From the NCBI GenBank assembly GCA_019114925.1, contig DXEO01000111.1, positions 1 to 6,840 on the forward strand: a stretch of 6,840 bases of DNA. The letters run 5' to 3'. Source of the DNA: Candidatus Corynebacterium faecipullorum. Lineage in GTDB: Bacteria; Actinomycetota; Actinomycetes; Mycobacteriales; Mycobacteriaceae. Positions 1 through 5,684 of the stretch are shown here, piece after piece (the first letter of the stretch is position 1; each line of letters opens with the position of its first letter). The notes below the pieces were generated by a model. It made no database searches. It saw only the letters and a list, made by a program, of their open reading frames with translations, and was not told the DNA's origin. The position numbers were made by a program, and so were the translations under genes.

Positions 1-615
1 ATCCTGCACGCTGACCACGAGCAGAACTGCTCCACCTCCACTGTGCGCATGATCGGTTCCGCGCAGGCCAACCTGTTCGTTGCTATCGCCGGTGGTATCA
101 ACGCGCTGTCTGGCCCGCTGCATGGTGGTGCTAACCAGGCCGTTCTGGAGATGCTCGAGGATATCCAGAACAACCACGGTGGTGACGCCACCGACTTCAT
201 GAACCGCGTGAAGAACAAGGAAAAGGGCGTTCGCCTCATGGGCTTCGGCCACCGCGTGTACAAGAACTACGACCCGCGCGCGGCAATCGTCAAGGACACC
301 GCTCACGAGATCATCGATCACTTGGGCGGTGACCCGATGTTGGATCTGGCTATGAAGCTCGAGGAGATTGCGTTGAACGACGACTACTTCGTCTCCCGCA
401 AGCTCTACCCGAACGTGGACTTCTATACCGGCCTCATCTACCGCGCCATGGGCTTCCCGACGGACTTCTTCACCGTCCTCTTCGCCATCGGCCGCCTGCC
501 GGGCTGGATTGCTCAGTACCGCGAGCAGCTTGAGCTCAACACCAAGATCAACCGCCCGCGCCAGATTTACACCGGCGAAACCCTGCGTAAGGTCACCCCG
601 CGTAGCGAGCGCTAA
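1..615 (+). CDS. gltA: Citrate synthase, C-terminal part (5' end outside window)
   Basis: Citrate synthase condenses acetyl-CoA with oxaloacetate to give citrate and CoA, the entry step of the TCA cycle, in the cytosol. The reading frame is open from base 1 and gives 204 residues, roughly the second half of a bacterial type II enzyme of about 430 residues. The fragment opens with the family block LHADHEQNCSTSTVR. All three catalytic residues are visible: His in GPLHGGAN (codon 121-123), His in GFGHRVYKNYDPRA (codon 250-252) and Asp in NVDFYTGL (codon 418-420). The C terminus, ending in a GETLRKVTPRSER-type tail, looks complete, with TAA at 613-615. The codon choice (mostly GGC/GGT, AAG, ATC, CGC) suggests a highly expressed gene. 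The start and promoter lie upstream of the window. The identification is very secure. Confidence 0.97.
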   Translation: MLHADHEQNCSTSTVRMIGSAQANLFVAIAGGINALSGPLHGGANQAVLEMLEDIQNNHGGDATDFMNRVKNKEKGVRLMGFGHRVYKNYDPRAAIVKDTAHEIIDHLGGDPMLDLAMKLEEIALNDDYFVSRKLYPNVDFYTGLIYRAMGFPTDFFTVLFAIGRLPGWIAQYREQLELNTKINRPRQIYTGETLRKVTPRSER

Positions 616-620
616 ACGTT

Positions 621-647
621 AGCCTTAGCGGCGGTCTTCCGCAGGCT
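621..647 (+). terminator. Hairpin directly after gltA, possible weak terminator
   Basis: Five bases after the gltA stop, AGCCT (621-625) can pair with AGGCT (643-647). Inside it, GCGG (631-634) pairs with CCGC (639-642) around a TCTT loop, leaving an unpaired TAGCG on the left side. No T-run follows, so it is either a weak or factor-assisted terminator or a 3'-end stabilising structure. This is inferred from base pairing only. Confidence 0.35.
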
Positions 648-657
648 GCCATGGCTT

Positions 658-676
658 AGCGTATAGCCTATACGCT
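658..676. repeat. 9-1-9 perfect inverted repeat between gltA and fkpA
   Basis: The 19 bases read AGCGTATAG, then C, then CTATACGCT, so the two 9-base arms are exact reverse complements around one central base. This symmetry is typical of a dimeric repressor operator. As RNA it could also fold into an 8-bp hairpin with a three-base loop, but no T-run follows. It lies 42 bases after the gltA stop and about 33 bases before a possible fkpA -10 element. No regulator gene is visible in the window. Confidence 0.6.
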
Positions 677-708
677 GCATTTCTAGGGCCGAGTCCCACA
701 TCTCCGCT

Positions 709-714
709 TATACT
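709..714 (+). promoter_or_regulatory. Possible -10 element for the FKBP gene
   Basis: TATACT at 709-714 resembles the corynebacterial sigma-A -10 element. No convincing -35 hexamer lies 16-18 bases upstream (GGGCCG at the 17-base position), which is common in this genus. It would give a 5' leader of roughly 65-70 bases before the start at 788. This rests on the sequence match only. Confidence 0.35.
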
Positions 715-787
715 GGAGGACGTTGTGGCTCGGCCTACGTGTATGCGGCCAGCAAAGAAGAAAGAAATCCAAGGAGGATAATCCCCA

Positions 788-1144
788 ATGGAAAAGCCCG
801 TAATTGAGCCGGCAACGGAGCCTGCTCCCCAGGACCTTGTCATCGAAGACATTGTGGTGGGTGACGGCGCCGAAGCCCAGCCGGGCGGCTTCGTTGAGGT
901 CCACTACGTTGGTGTTGACTATGAGACGAACCAGGAATTCGACTCTTCGTGGGGTCGTGGCCAGTCCATCGAGTTCCCGCTGACTGGCCTCATCGCCGGC
1001 TGGCAGGAGGGAATCCCGGGCATGAAGGTGGGTGGCCGCCGCAAGCTGGTTATCCCTCCGGAGAAGGCCTATGGCCCGGCTGGTGGTGCACACCCGCTGT
1101 CTGGCCGCACGCTGACCTTCGTCATCGATCTCATCCGCGCCTAG
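788..1144 (+). CDS. fkpA: FKBP-type peptidyl-prolyl cis-trans isomerase
   Basis: This is a 118-residue single-domain FKBP, a cytosolic folding catalyst that isomerises Xaa-Pro bonds. No signal peptide or membrane segment is present. About 20 acidic and Pro-rich residues precede an FKBP12-like fold at about 21-118. The residues that line the FKBP12 active-site pocket are recognisable: Tyr40 in HYVG, Phe51-Asp52 in EFDSS, Phe63, Trp72 in GLIAGWQEG, Tyr95 in KAYGPAG and Phe111 in LTFVIDL. The match is therefore to an active isomerase. A strong Shine-Dalgarno, AAGGAGG at 771-777, lies 10 bases before the ATG. The gene follows gltA in the same direction, 172 bases apart, as I recall for cg0950 in C. 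glutamicum. The symbol follows that usage, and this is not the periplasmic FkpA of E. coli. Confidence 0.93.
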   Translation: MEKPVIEPATEPAPQDLVIEDIVVGDGAEAQPGGFVEVHYVGVDYETNQEFDSSWGRGQSIEFPLTGLIAGWQEGIPGMKVGGRRKLVIPPEKAYGPAGGAHPLSGRTLTFVIDLIRA

Positions 1145-1147
1145 CGT

Positions 1148-1164
1148 AGAGGGCATAGCCCTTT
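1148..1164 (+). terminator. Short hairpin after the FKBP gene
   Basis: AGAGGGC (1148-1154) pairs with GCCCTTT (1158-1164) around an ATA loop: five Watson-Crick pairs, one G-T wobble and one closing A-T pair. It begins four bases after the stop codon. Only a broken pyrimidine stretch follows, so termination activity is uncertain. Confidence 0.35.
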
Positions 1165-1172
1165 CCGTTTCC

Positions 1173-1233
1173 CGAAACGACGCCCTTACCGGCCGTGCAG
1201 TAGAGCACGGTACACATTGGTGAGGGCGTTTCG
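1173..1233. repeat. Large nested inverted repeat between the FKBP and aldo/keto reductase genes
   Basis: The left arm at 1173-1190 (CGAAACGACGCCCTTACC) pairs with the right arm at 1219-1233 (GGTGAGGGCGTTTCG). The stem has ten pairs (one G-T), a three-base bulge on the left, then five more pairs. The enclosed segment contains a second perfect 6-bp hairpin, CCGTGC (1193-1198) with GCACGG (1205-1210), around AGTAGA. A broken T-rich stretch (GCGCGTTTTCG) follows. It may be a terminator for the FKBP transcript or a structured leader or regulatory site for the reductase. The pairing is seen directly, and the role is inferred. Confidence 0.55.
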
Positions 1234-1312
1234 CGCGTTTTCGTCTGGGTTGAAAGATCCGTGCCGCCCTTTTCCGCCACGCAGTACGTGCGAGTGCGGC
1301 ACAATGGAGGCC

Positions 1313-2161
1313 ATGAGTGTCCCACAAACTACGTTCAATGATGACCGCGAGATGCCGCTCCTGGGTCTCGGCACCTACAAGATGCACGGGGAGGAGCTTG
1401 TCCGCGCCGTGCGCGAAGCCATCGACCTGGGCTACCGCCACTTCGATACTGCCACCCTCTACGAGAATGAAGAAGAGCTGGGCCAGGCTCTCAACGCCGC
1501 TATGAAGGCCGGCGACGTGACCCGTGATGAGCTCTTTATTACCAGCAAGGTCTGGCATGACCACCATGGCAAGGACAAAGTCGGCCAAGCTTTCCGTGAG
1601 TCCCTGGACAAACTGCAGCTGGATTATCTCGACCTCTACCTCATCCACTGGCCTTGGCCACAGGGTGGGTTGTACGTGGAGACCTTCGAGGAGATCGCTC
1701 GCATGCAGGGCATGGGCCAGATTGCGTCGATTGGCGTGGCCAACTTTTATGAGGAAACTCTGCATACCCTGATCGATGAGACCGGTATCGTTCCAGTCCT
1801 CAATCAGGTTGAGTTGCATCCGGGCTTCACGCAGCCGGAGCTGCGTCAATTCCACGATAGCCATGACATCGTGACGGAGGCGTGGTCGCCGTTGGCCCGC
1901 GGCATTATCCTCAACAACCCAGAGGTCATGGCCGTGGCTGAGAAGCACGATATAACCGCCGGCCAAGCTGTCCTGGCATACCTATTGAGCAAGGGGATTT
2001 CGGTCATCCCGAAGTCCAGCCGCCGCGAGCGTTTGGAGGAAAATTTCGCTGCTGCGGAGGTTGGGCTCACTGCAGAGGATGTTGCGGCTCTCGATGCGCT
2101 TGATGGCAAGGAAGGTTTTGGCCGCATGTTCAAGGACCCGCGTGAGTTTCCTGGCGCCTAA
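1313..2161 (+). CDS. Aldo/keto reductase, 2,5-diketo-D-gluconate reductase (Dkg)-like
   Basis: This 282-residue cytosolic NADPH-dependent oxidoreductase has the AKR (beta/alpha)8 fold and would reduce aldehydes or ketones; the true substrate cannot be read from sequence. The catalytic tetrad is complete: Asp45 and Tyr50 in FDTATLYENEEELG, Lys79 in TSKVW and His112 in LIHWP. Further family blocks are NQVELHP, AWSPLARG and the NADP-phosphate binding stretch IPKSSRRERLEEN at 232-244. The start at 1313 gives the usual family length and places Asp/Tyr at 45/50, as in Dkg-type enzymes. It has no well-spaced Shine-Dalgarno, since GGAGG at 1306-1310 is only two bases away. An in-frame ATG at 1304 (three residues longer) is the alternative, and a TTG at 1217 lies inside the inverted repeat and is unlikely. 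The family is secure; the exact start is less so. Confidence 0.93.
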   Translation: MSVPQTTFNDDREMPLLGLGTYKMHGEELVRAVREAIDLGYRHFDTATLYENEEELGQALNAAMKAGDVTRDELFITSKVWHDHHGKDKVGQAFRESLDKLQLDYLDLYLIHWPWPQGGLYVETFEEIARMQGMGQIASIGVANFYEETLHTLIDETGIVPVLNQVELHPGFTQPELRQFHDSHDIVTEAWSPLARGIILNNPEVMAVAEKHDITAGQAVLAYLLSKGISVIPKSSRRERLEENFAAAEVGLTAEDVAALDALDGKEGFGRMFKDPREFPGA

Positions 2162-2171
2162 AGCCTAGACA

Positions 2172-2195
2172 CTCGGGGCGATTAGCGCCCGTGAG
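2172..2195 (+). terminator. Hairpin after the aldo/keto reductase gene
   Basis: GGGCG (2176-2180) pairs with CGCCC (2186-2190) around ATTAG. A further CTC (2172-2174) can pair with GAG (2193-2195) across a small internal loop. No T-run follows directly. It may act together with the next hairpin. Confidence 0.4.
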
Positions 2196-2200
2196 CGATG

Positions 2201-2229
2201 GAGCCCGTCTTCCGTACCGTGCTCTTTTT
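2201..2229 (+). terminator. Rho-independent terminator candidate with T5 tract
   Basis: GAGCCCG (2201-2207) pairs with CGTGCTC (2218-2224) with a single C-T mismatch and a ten-base loop. Five T residues follow immediately at 2225-2229. Together with the hairpin just upstream it probably ends the reductase transcript and separates it from the symporter operon. Confidence 0.5.
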
Positions 2230-2595
2230 CCTTCAATGTTTGGGAAGAAGGGTGGGGTGCTGAAGGCGGGCTTTGTTGTGTGCTCTCGGAGAGATGGGAA
2301 TCGAGAAGGGGGAGGGGAGCGAAGATCTGTTAAAAATGCTGCGAAGTTTCGGTTTGCTAAATTGGATTCCCTCTTTGAATTCTCCTGTGGGGGTGCTAGC
2401 GGTGAGCTGAAAACGCCTCGTAGATGCAGGGGTAGGGGGTAGTAAAAGTGCGTGTTATTAACTTTTCTTGGCAGGATTTACAACCTTGCAAGAGGGGTTA
2501 GGTAACTTACTGTGCAAGGCAAAACGTGATTGAGAACACTACCTTTGTCTCTCACCACGGTTTGTGGAGAAAAGACCCTTTGTAAGGAGAGCGAC
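2230..2595 (+). promoter_or_regulatory. Long G-run-rich control region of the DUF485/symporter operon, with RamA- and RamB-like motifs
   Basis: No credible gene lies in these 366 bases. They contain repeated G-run boxes: TGGGGT at 2253-2258, a G5-A-G4 run at 2308-2317, TGGGGGT at 2388-2394, tandem AGGGGT and AGGGGGT at 2428-2440, and AGGGGT at 2493-2498. These fit the published pattern for RamA boxes (four to six G flanked by A/C/T and T/C, often in pairs). AACCTTGCAAG at 2482-2492 and ACTGTGCAAG at 2509-2518 resemble the RamB core ACTTTGCAAA. A possible promoter is TTGCAA (2486-2491), a 16-base spacer, then TACTGT (2508-2513), which would place the second RamB-like site over the -10. Both regulators are known to control the C. 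glutamicum mct operon. Binding here is inferred from motifs only. Confidence 0.45.
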
Positions 2596-2940
2596 ATGAC
2601 TGACGCACCTGCTTCGATTAACTCGCGCCGCGAACCAACGCCGCAAGAGTTCGTCGAGATGCGCGATAGCTCGCAGTTTTCTAAGCTGCGCGGCACATAC
2701 CGCAAGTTCACCTTCCCCATGACTGTGGCGTTCTTTGTGTGGTACGTCCTCTACGTACTGACCGCCGTTTTTGCGCCAGACTTCATGGCTATTGAACTTG
2801 GGGGAGGTTGGAACGTTGGCCTCATCTTCGGTCTGGCCCAGTTCCTGACCACTTTTATCATCACGTATATCTACGTCAACTACGCCAATAAGAATATCGA
2901 GCCGCAAGCCGCGGCTATTCGCCAGGAACTGGAGGGCTAG
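2596..2940 (+). CDS. mctB: DUF485 small membrane protein, partner gene of the symporter
   Basis: This 114-residue protein matches the DUF485 family (E. coli YjcH, C. glutamicum Cg0952/MctB). Members are almost always encoded just before an acetate-type solute:sodium symporter, and their exact function is unknown. A polar N-terminal part (1-38) contains the family block FSKLRGTYRKFTFPMT at about 28-43. Two membrane segments follow at about 40-60 and 73-95, with conserved features WYVLYVL, APDFMA, GLAQFLTTFIITYIYV and YANKNIEPQAAAIR. The ATG at 2596 is chosen because AAGGAG (2584-2589) sits six bases upstream and the family homology begins shortly after it; the frame stays open further upstream to a TTG at 2530 without support. 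The stop is three bases before the symporter start, so the two genes form one translationally coupled operon. Confidence 0.93.
   Translation: MTDAPASINSRREPTPQEFVEMRDSSQFSKLRGTYRKFTFPMTVAFFVWYVLYVLTAVFAPDFMAIELGGGWNVGLIFGLAQFLTTFIITYIYVNYANKNIEPQAAAIRQELEG
2931..2935 (+). promoter_or_regulatory. Shine-Dalgarno of mctC inside the end of the DUF485 gene
   Basis: GGAGG at 2931-2935 overlaps the last codons of the upstream gene and lies eight bases before ATG 2944. It supports 2944 over the in-frame ATG at 2953 as the symporter start, and it indicates translational coupling. Confidence 0.7.
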
Positions 2941-2943
2941 ACA

Positions 2944-4590
2944 ATGCAGACCATGACCTTGGCCGCAGCGGAATCCTCCGCCGGCAACCCGATTTTGAAT
3001 ATTGCGATCTTCGCCGCATTCCTCATCGTCACGATGTACGTGGTGCTTCGTGCCGGTAAGTCCACCAAGGAAGCATCTGATTTCTACACCGGTGGCGGTA
3101 GCTTCTCCGGCCGCCAGAACGGCCTGGCTATTTCTGGTGACTACCTGTCCGCCGCATCCTTCCTGGGTATCGTGGGTGCCGTCGCACTCAATGGCTACGA
3201 TGGCTTCCTTTACTCAGTGGGCTTCTTCGTCGCCTGGCTCGTTGCGCTGATGCTCGTCGCCGAGCCGATGCGTAACGTCGGCCGTTTCACCATGGCGGAC
3301 GTGCTGTCCTTCCGCCTCAAGCAGCGCCCGGTGCGCGTGGCGGCGGCGATTTCGACCCTGTTCGTCTCGCTGTTCTACCTCATTGCTCAGATGGCCGGCG
3401 CCGGCTCGCTGGTTGCGGTGCTGCTGGATATTCACGAGTTCAAGTGGCAGGCCGTCGTCGTCGGCATCGTGGGCATTCTCATGATCATCTACGTCCTTGT
3501 CGGCGGCATGAAGGGTACGACCTACGTGCAGATGATCAAGGCCGTGCTCCTGGTGACCGGTGTGGTCATCATGTGCATCCTCACCTTCGTCATGCTCAAG
3601 GGCGGCTTCAGCACGCTCTTCACCCAGGCGATCGATATGCACGCTAGCTCCGCTGCGATTAAGGAGGGCGGCTACGAGGCCTCCCAGATTATGGAGCCGG
3701 GTCTGAAGTACGGCAAGAACCTCACCACCAAGCTTGACTTCATCTCCCTGGGTATTGCACTCGTGCTCGGTGTTGGTGGTCTGCCGCACGTTCTCATGCG
3801 CTTCTACACGGTGCCGACCGCTACTGAGGCTCGCCGGTCCGTGACCTGGGCCATCGTCATCATTGGTGCTTTCTACCTCATGACCCTGGTGCTGGGCTAC
3901 GGCGCTGCCGCACTCGTTGGCCCGGACCGCATCCTCGCCGCACCGGGTGGTGCTAACGCTGCAGCACCGCTGTTGGCAATGGAAATCGGTGGCTCCATCT
4001 TCATGGCGGTCATCTCCGCGGTGGCCTTCGCTACCGTTCTGGCAGTTGTCGCCGGCCTCGCCATCACTGCTTCGGCCTCCATCGCGCACGATATCTACCA
4101 CTCTGTCATCCGCAACGGTGAGTCCACCGAGGCTGAGCAGGTTCGCGTTTCCCAGTTCACCGTGGTCGTCCTGGGTATTGTCTCCATCATCCTGGGCATT
4201 CTGGCCATGTCCCAGAACGTTGCCTTCCTGGTGTCCCTGGCCTTTGCCGTGGCTGCCTCCGCCAACCTGCCGACCATCCTGTACTCCCTGTACTGGCGTC
4301 GATTCAACACCGCGGGTGCCGTGGCGTCGATGTACACCGGTGTTATCTCCTGCTTGGTGCTCATCTTCCTGTCCCCGGCAGTCTCCGGCACCCCGACCTC
4401 GATGTTCCCGAACGCTGACTGGTCCATCTTCCCACTGTCCTCCCCGGGTCTGGTCACCATCCCGCTGGCCTTCTTTGCCGGCTGGATTGTTTCCATTATG
4501 ACTCCGCCGGACAACCTGGATGAGCTGTCCGCCGAGATGGAGGTTCGCTCCCTGACCGGCGTGGGTGTTGAGGCTCCGGTGGATCACTAA
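2944..4590 (+). CDS. mctC: Monocarboxylate (pyruvate/acetate/propionate) symporter, SSS family, MctC/ActP type
   Basis: This 548-residue integral membrane protein belongs to the solute:sodium symporter family (2.A.21), closest in type to C. glutamicum MctC and E. coli ActP, which take up acetate, pyruvate or propionate using the cation gradient. Evidence includes the first membrane segment at about 17-35, the block GRQNGLAISGDYLSAASFLG at 56-75 (the conserved substrate/cation region of ActP-like members), and the SSS signature around GGLPHVLMRFYTVPTATEARR at about 278-298. Numerous further hydrophobic segments give about 13 membrane spans in total. The C terminus (after about 522) is an acidic cytosolic tail. 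Length matches MctC (about 550). The gene is the second of the DUF485 operon, and the G-run upstream region suggests RamA/RamB-type control by carbon source. Codon use is strongly biased, suggesting high expression. Substrate is inferred from family and neighbourhood. Confidence 0.92.
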   Translation: MQTMTLAAAESSAGNPILNIAIFAAFLIVTMYVVLRAGKSTKEASDFYTGGGSFSGRQNGLAISGDYLSAASFLGIVGAVALNGYDGFLYSVGFFVAWLVALMLVAEPMRNVGRFTMADVLSFRLKQRPVRVAAAISTLFVSLFYLIAQMAGAGSLVAVLLDIHEFKWQAVVVGIVGILMIIYVLVGGMKGTTYVQMIKAVLLVTGVVIMCILTFVMLKGGFSTLFTQAIDMHASSAAIKEGGYEASQIMEPGLKYGKNLTTKLDFISLGIALVLGVGGLPHVLMRFYTVPTATEARRSVTWAIVIIGAFYLMTLVLGYGAAALVGPDRILAAPGGANAAAPLLAMEIGGSIFMAVISAVAFATVLAVVAGLAITASASIAHDIYHSVIRNGESTEAEQVRVSQFTVVVLGIVSIILGILAMSQNVAFLVSLAFAVAASANLPTILYSLYWRRFNTAGAVASMYTGVISCLVLIFLSPAVSGTPTSMFPNADWSIFPLSSPGLVTIPLAFFAGWIVSIMTPPDNLDELSAEMEVRSLTGVGVEAPVDH

Positions 4591-4591
4591 A

Positions 4592-4616
4592 CGCCTCAAT
4601 CACACCGTTTCAGGCG
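4592..4616 (+). terminator. Weak inverted repeat after mctC
   Basis: CGCCT (4592-4596) pairs with AGGCG (4612-4616) across a 15-base loop. An alternative is ACCG (4604-4607) with CGGT (4615-4618). No T-run follows, and the next promoter starts immediately, so termination is uncertain. Confidence 0.25.
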
Positions 4617-4624
4617 GTAGAGAG

Positions 4625-4638
4625 TAGAATCAAACATC
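4625..4638 (+). promoter_or_regulatory. -10 element for a leaderless GTG-start mRNA
   Basis: TAGAAT at 4625-4630 fits the corynebacterial -10 consensus TANANT. The expected transcription start, six to eight bases further on, falls at or within two to three bases of the GTG at 4639. No Shine-Dalgarno precedes that codon. The lipoprotein gene is therefore probably transcribed as a leaderless mRNA, a common arrangement in Corynebacterium. No good -35 is present. Confidence 0.6.
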
Positions 4639-5661
4639 GTGTTTTACTCTCAGCCTTCTCACGGGGCGGCATCAGCGCGAGCTGGCGCCGCCCTTCTGGC
4701 GTGCGTACTCGGTGCAGCCTCACTAGTTGCGTGCTCGCCAGCGCACGAAGAAGACTCCGCGGCTGGCGGTTCAGCGCAGACCAGCGCACGCAAACCTGGT
4801 CCCATCACGCATAGGAAGGGGCAGCTGCAGCTGGCCGCTGTCCCTGACTCGGTGGGGCAGTTCCTCAAGGGCGATGAGTCCAAGGCCATCACGTATTACC
4901 GCATTGAGACGGGCATGCACATGGGCTCGGCCACCGAACACCAGCCACGCTATGCGTTGAGCCTGATTAAGCTCTACATCGCAACCTACGTGCTGGAACG
5001 CGGGTCTTTCGAGGAAAAGTACTTAGCACTGGATATGATTGCTGATTCCTCCGACGAGAGCGCCGCACGGCTCTTTGAGAAATATCCGCGATCCATCGAT
5101 GCCATCGCTAAGGAATATGGCTTGGAGTCCACATCGGCGGGGGAGGACTGGGGACATTCCATGACCTCTACGTACGACGTCGTGCGGTTTATCGTCCAAC
5201 TCATGGAGGATGATCCGACGCACCCCGTTCTGGTGGCGATGTCTCACGCCGATGCGGTATCGGCTGATGGATATGAGCAGAACTATGGCACCGCGAAGCT
5301 GAGCGACGTCGTGGGCTCTAAGTGGGGATGGTCGGACAGCAAGGACCGCCATTCCTCGGTGTCATTTGGGGAGAACTTCGTCGTAGCTGCGTCCATCGAA
5401 GGAAGCGCTGAGGAGCTCACGTCTTATGTGCGCAAGGAAATCACCGGTAAGAACCTGGTGAAGGGCAACAACCTAAACAAGGAGGCGCTGGCTAATCCCG
5501 CTGCTGTTGCAACGCGCTTGACGACGTCCAGTGCTGCGCCCTCTGCGACCTCTACGGTTGCGACATCGGCTGCCGCGACTTCTGCGGAGCCGTCTTCTTC
5601 TGCGCCGTCCTCTCAGCCAACGTCTAGAACGTCGGCCTCGAAGACCCCTGCGGCGCGGTAG
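4639..5661 (+). CDS. Secreted lipoprotein with beta-lactamase/DD-peptidase-like domain and Ser/Thr-rich tail
   Basis: This 340-residue predicted lipoprotein starts at GTG. It has a hydrophobic signal segment at about 15-31 and the lipobox Leu29-Val-Ala-Cys32, so the mature protein would be lipid-anchored at Cys32 on the outer face of the membrane. After a polar linker, residues about 65-270 resemble the serine beta-lactamase/penicillin-binding fold: Ser108-Leu-Ile-Lys111 in ALSLIKLYIATYVLERG matches SxxK, Ser138-Asp-Glu140 in IADSSDESAARLF sits where SDN is expected, and Lys228-Trp-Gly230 sits where KTG is expected. The Ser108-Ser138 spacing (30) is about half that of class A enzymes. Residues about 295-340 are almost only Ser, Thr, Ala and Pro, a likely O-glycosylated or wall-spanning tail. 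It could be a peptidase, a degenerate beta-lactamase relative or a non-catalytic binder; C. glutamicum has a secreted protein near mctC (cg0955, recalled). The fold is inferred from motifs. Confidence 0.8.
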   Translation: MFYSQPSHGAASARAGAALLACVLGAASLVACSPAHEEDSAAGGSAQTSARKPGPITHRKGQLQLAAVPDSVGQFLKGDESKAITYYRIETGMHMGSATEHQPRYALSLIKLYIATYVLERGSFEEKYLALDMIADSSDESAARLFEKYPRSIDAIAKEYGLESTSAGEDWGHSMTSTYDVVRFIVQLMEDDPTHPVLVAMSHADAVSADGYEQNYGTAKLSDVVGSKWGWSDSKDRHSSVSFGENFVVAASIEGSAEELTSYVRKEITGKNLVKGNNLNKEALANPAAVATRLTTSSAAPSATSTVATSAAATSAEPSSSAPSSQPTSRTSASKTPAAR

Positions 5662-5671
5662 GACGCCGCGC
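5650..5671. terminator. GC-rich alternative hairpins in the convergent gene junction
   Basis: GCGGCG (5650-5655) pairs with CGCCGC (5664-5669). Alternatively, GCGCGG (5653-5658) pairs with CCGCGC (5666-5671). These mutually exclusive six-pair stems overlap the stop codon of the lipoprotein gene and lie just before the end of the minus-strand gene, where a shared terminator is expected. Neither is followed by a T-run. Confidence 0.35.
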
Positions 5672-5684
5672 TGCTGCAGGGTAT

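Noticed and set aside
1217..1312. N-terminal extension of the aldo/keto reductase from a TTG at 1217
   Set aside because: It would start within the right arm of the inverted repeat, adds Cys/Pro/Arg-rich residues not expected in the family, and exceeds the normal length.
683..1966. Long minus-strand open frame (427 codons) across the FKBP and reductase genes
   Set aside because: It lies opposite two well-recognised genes, crosses their spacer and the large inverted repeat, and shows no recognisable domain. It is a by-product of GC-rich codon bias.
2242..2317. Possible G-quadruplex from clustered G-runs
   Set aside because: Runs of three or more G are separated by loops of nine to ten bases in places, so no stretch meets the usual four-run, short-loop pattern; RamA-type boxes explain the runs better.
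2191..2442. Small plus-strand open frame in the region before the DUF485 gene
   Set aside because: It begins inside a terminator-like hairpin, has no ribosome binding site, and its product is basic low-complexity sequence derived from the G-run motifs.
2250..2520. Possible riboswitch or CRISPR repeat in the long spacer
   Set aside because: No regularly spaced identical repeats and no recognisable riboswitch core were seen. The repeated elements are short G-runs only.
3214..4599. Minus-strand open frame of 461 codons opposite mctC
   Set aside because: Its product is an odd His/Asp/Gly/Gln-rich composition with no domain, and it mirrors the biased codons of the membrane protein on the other strand.
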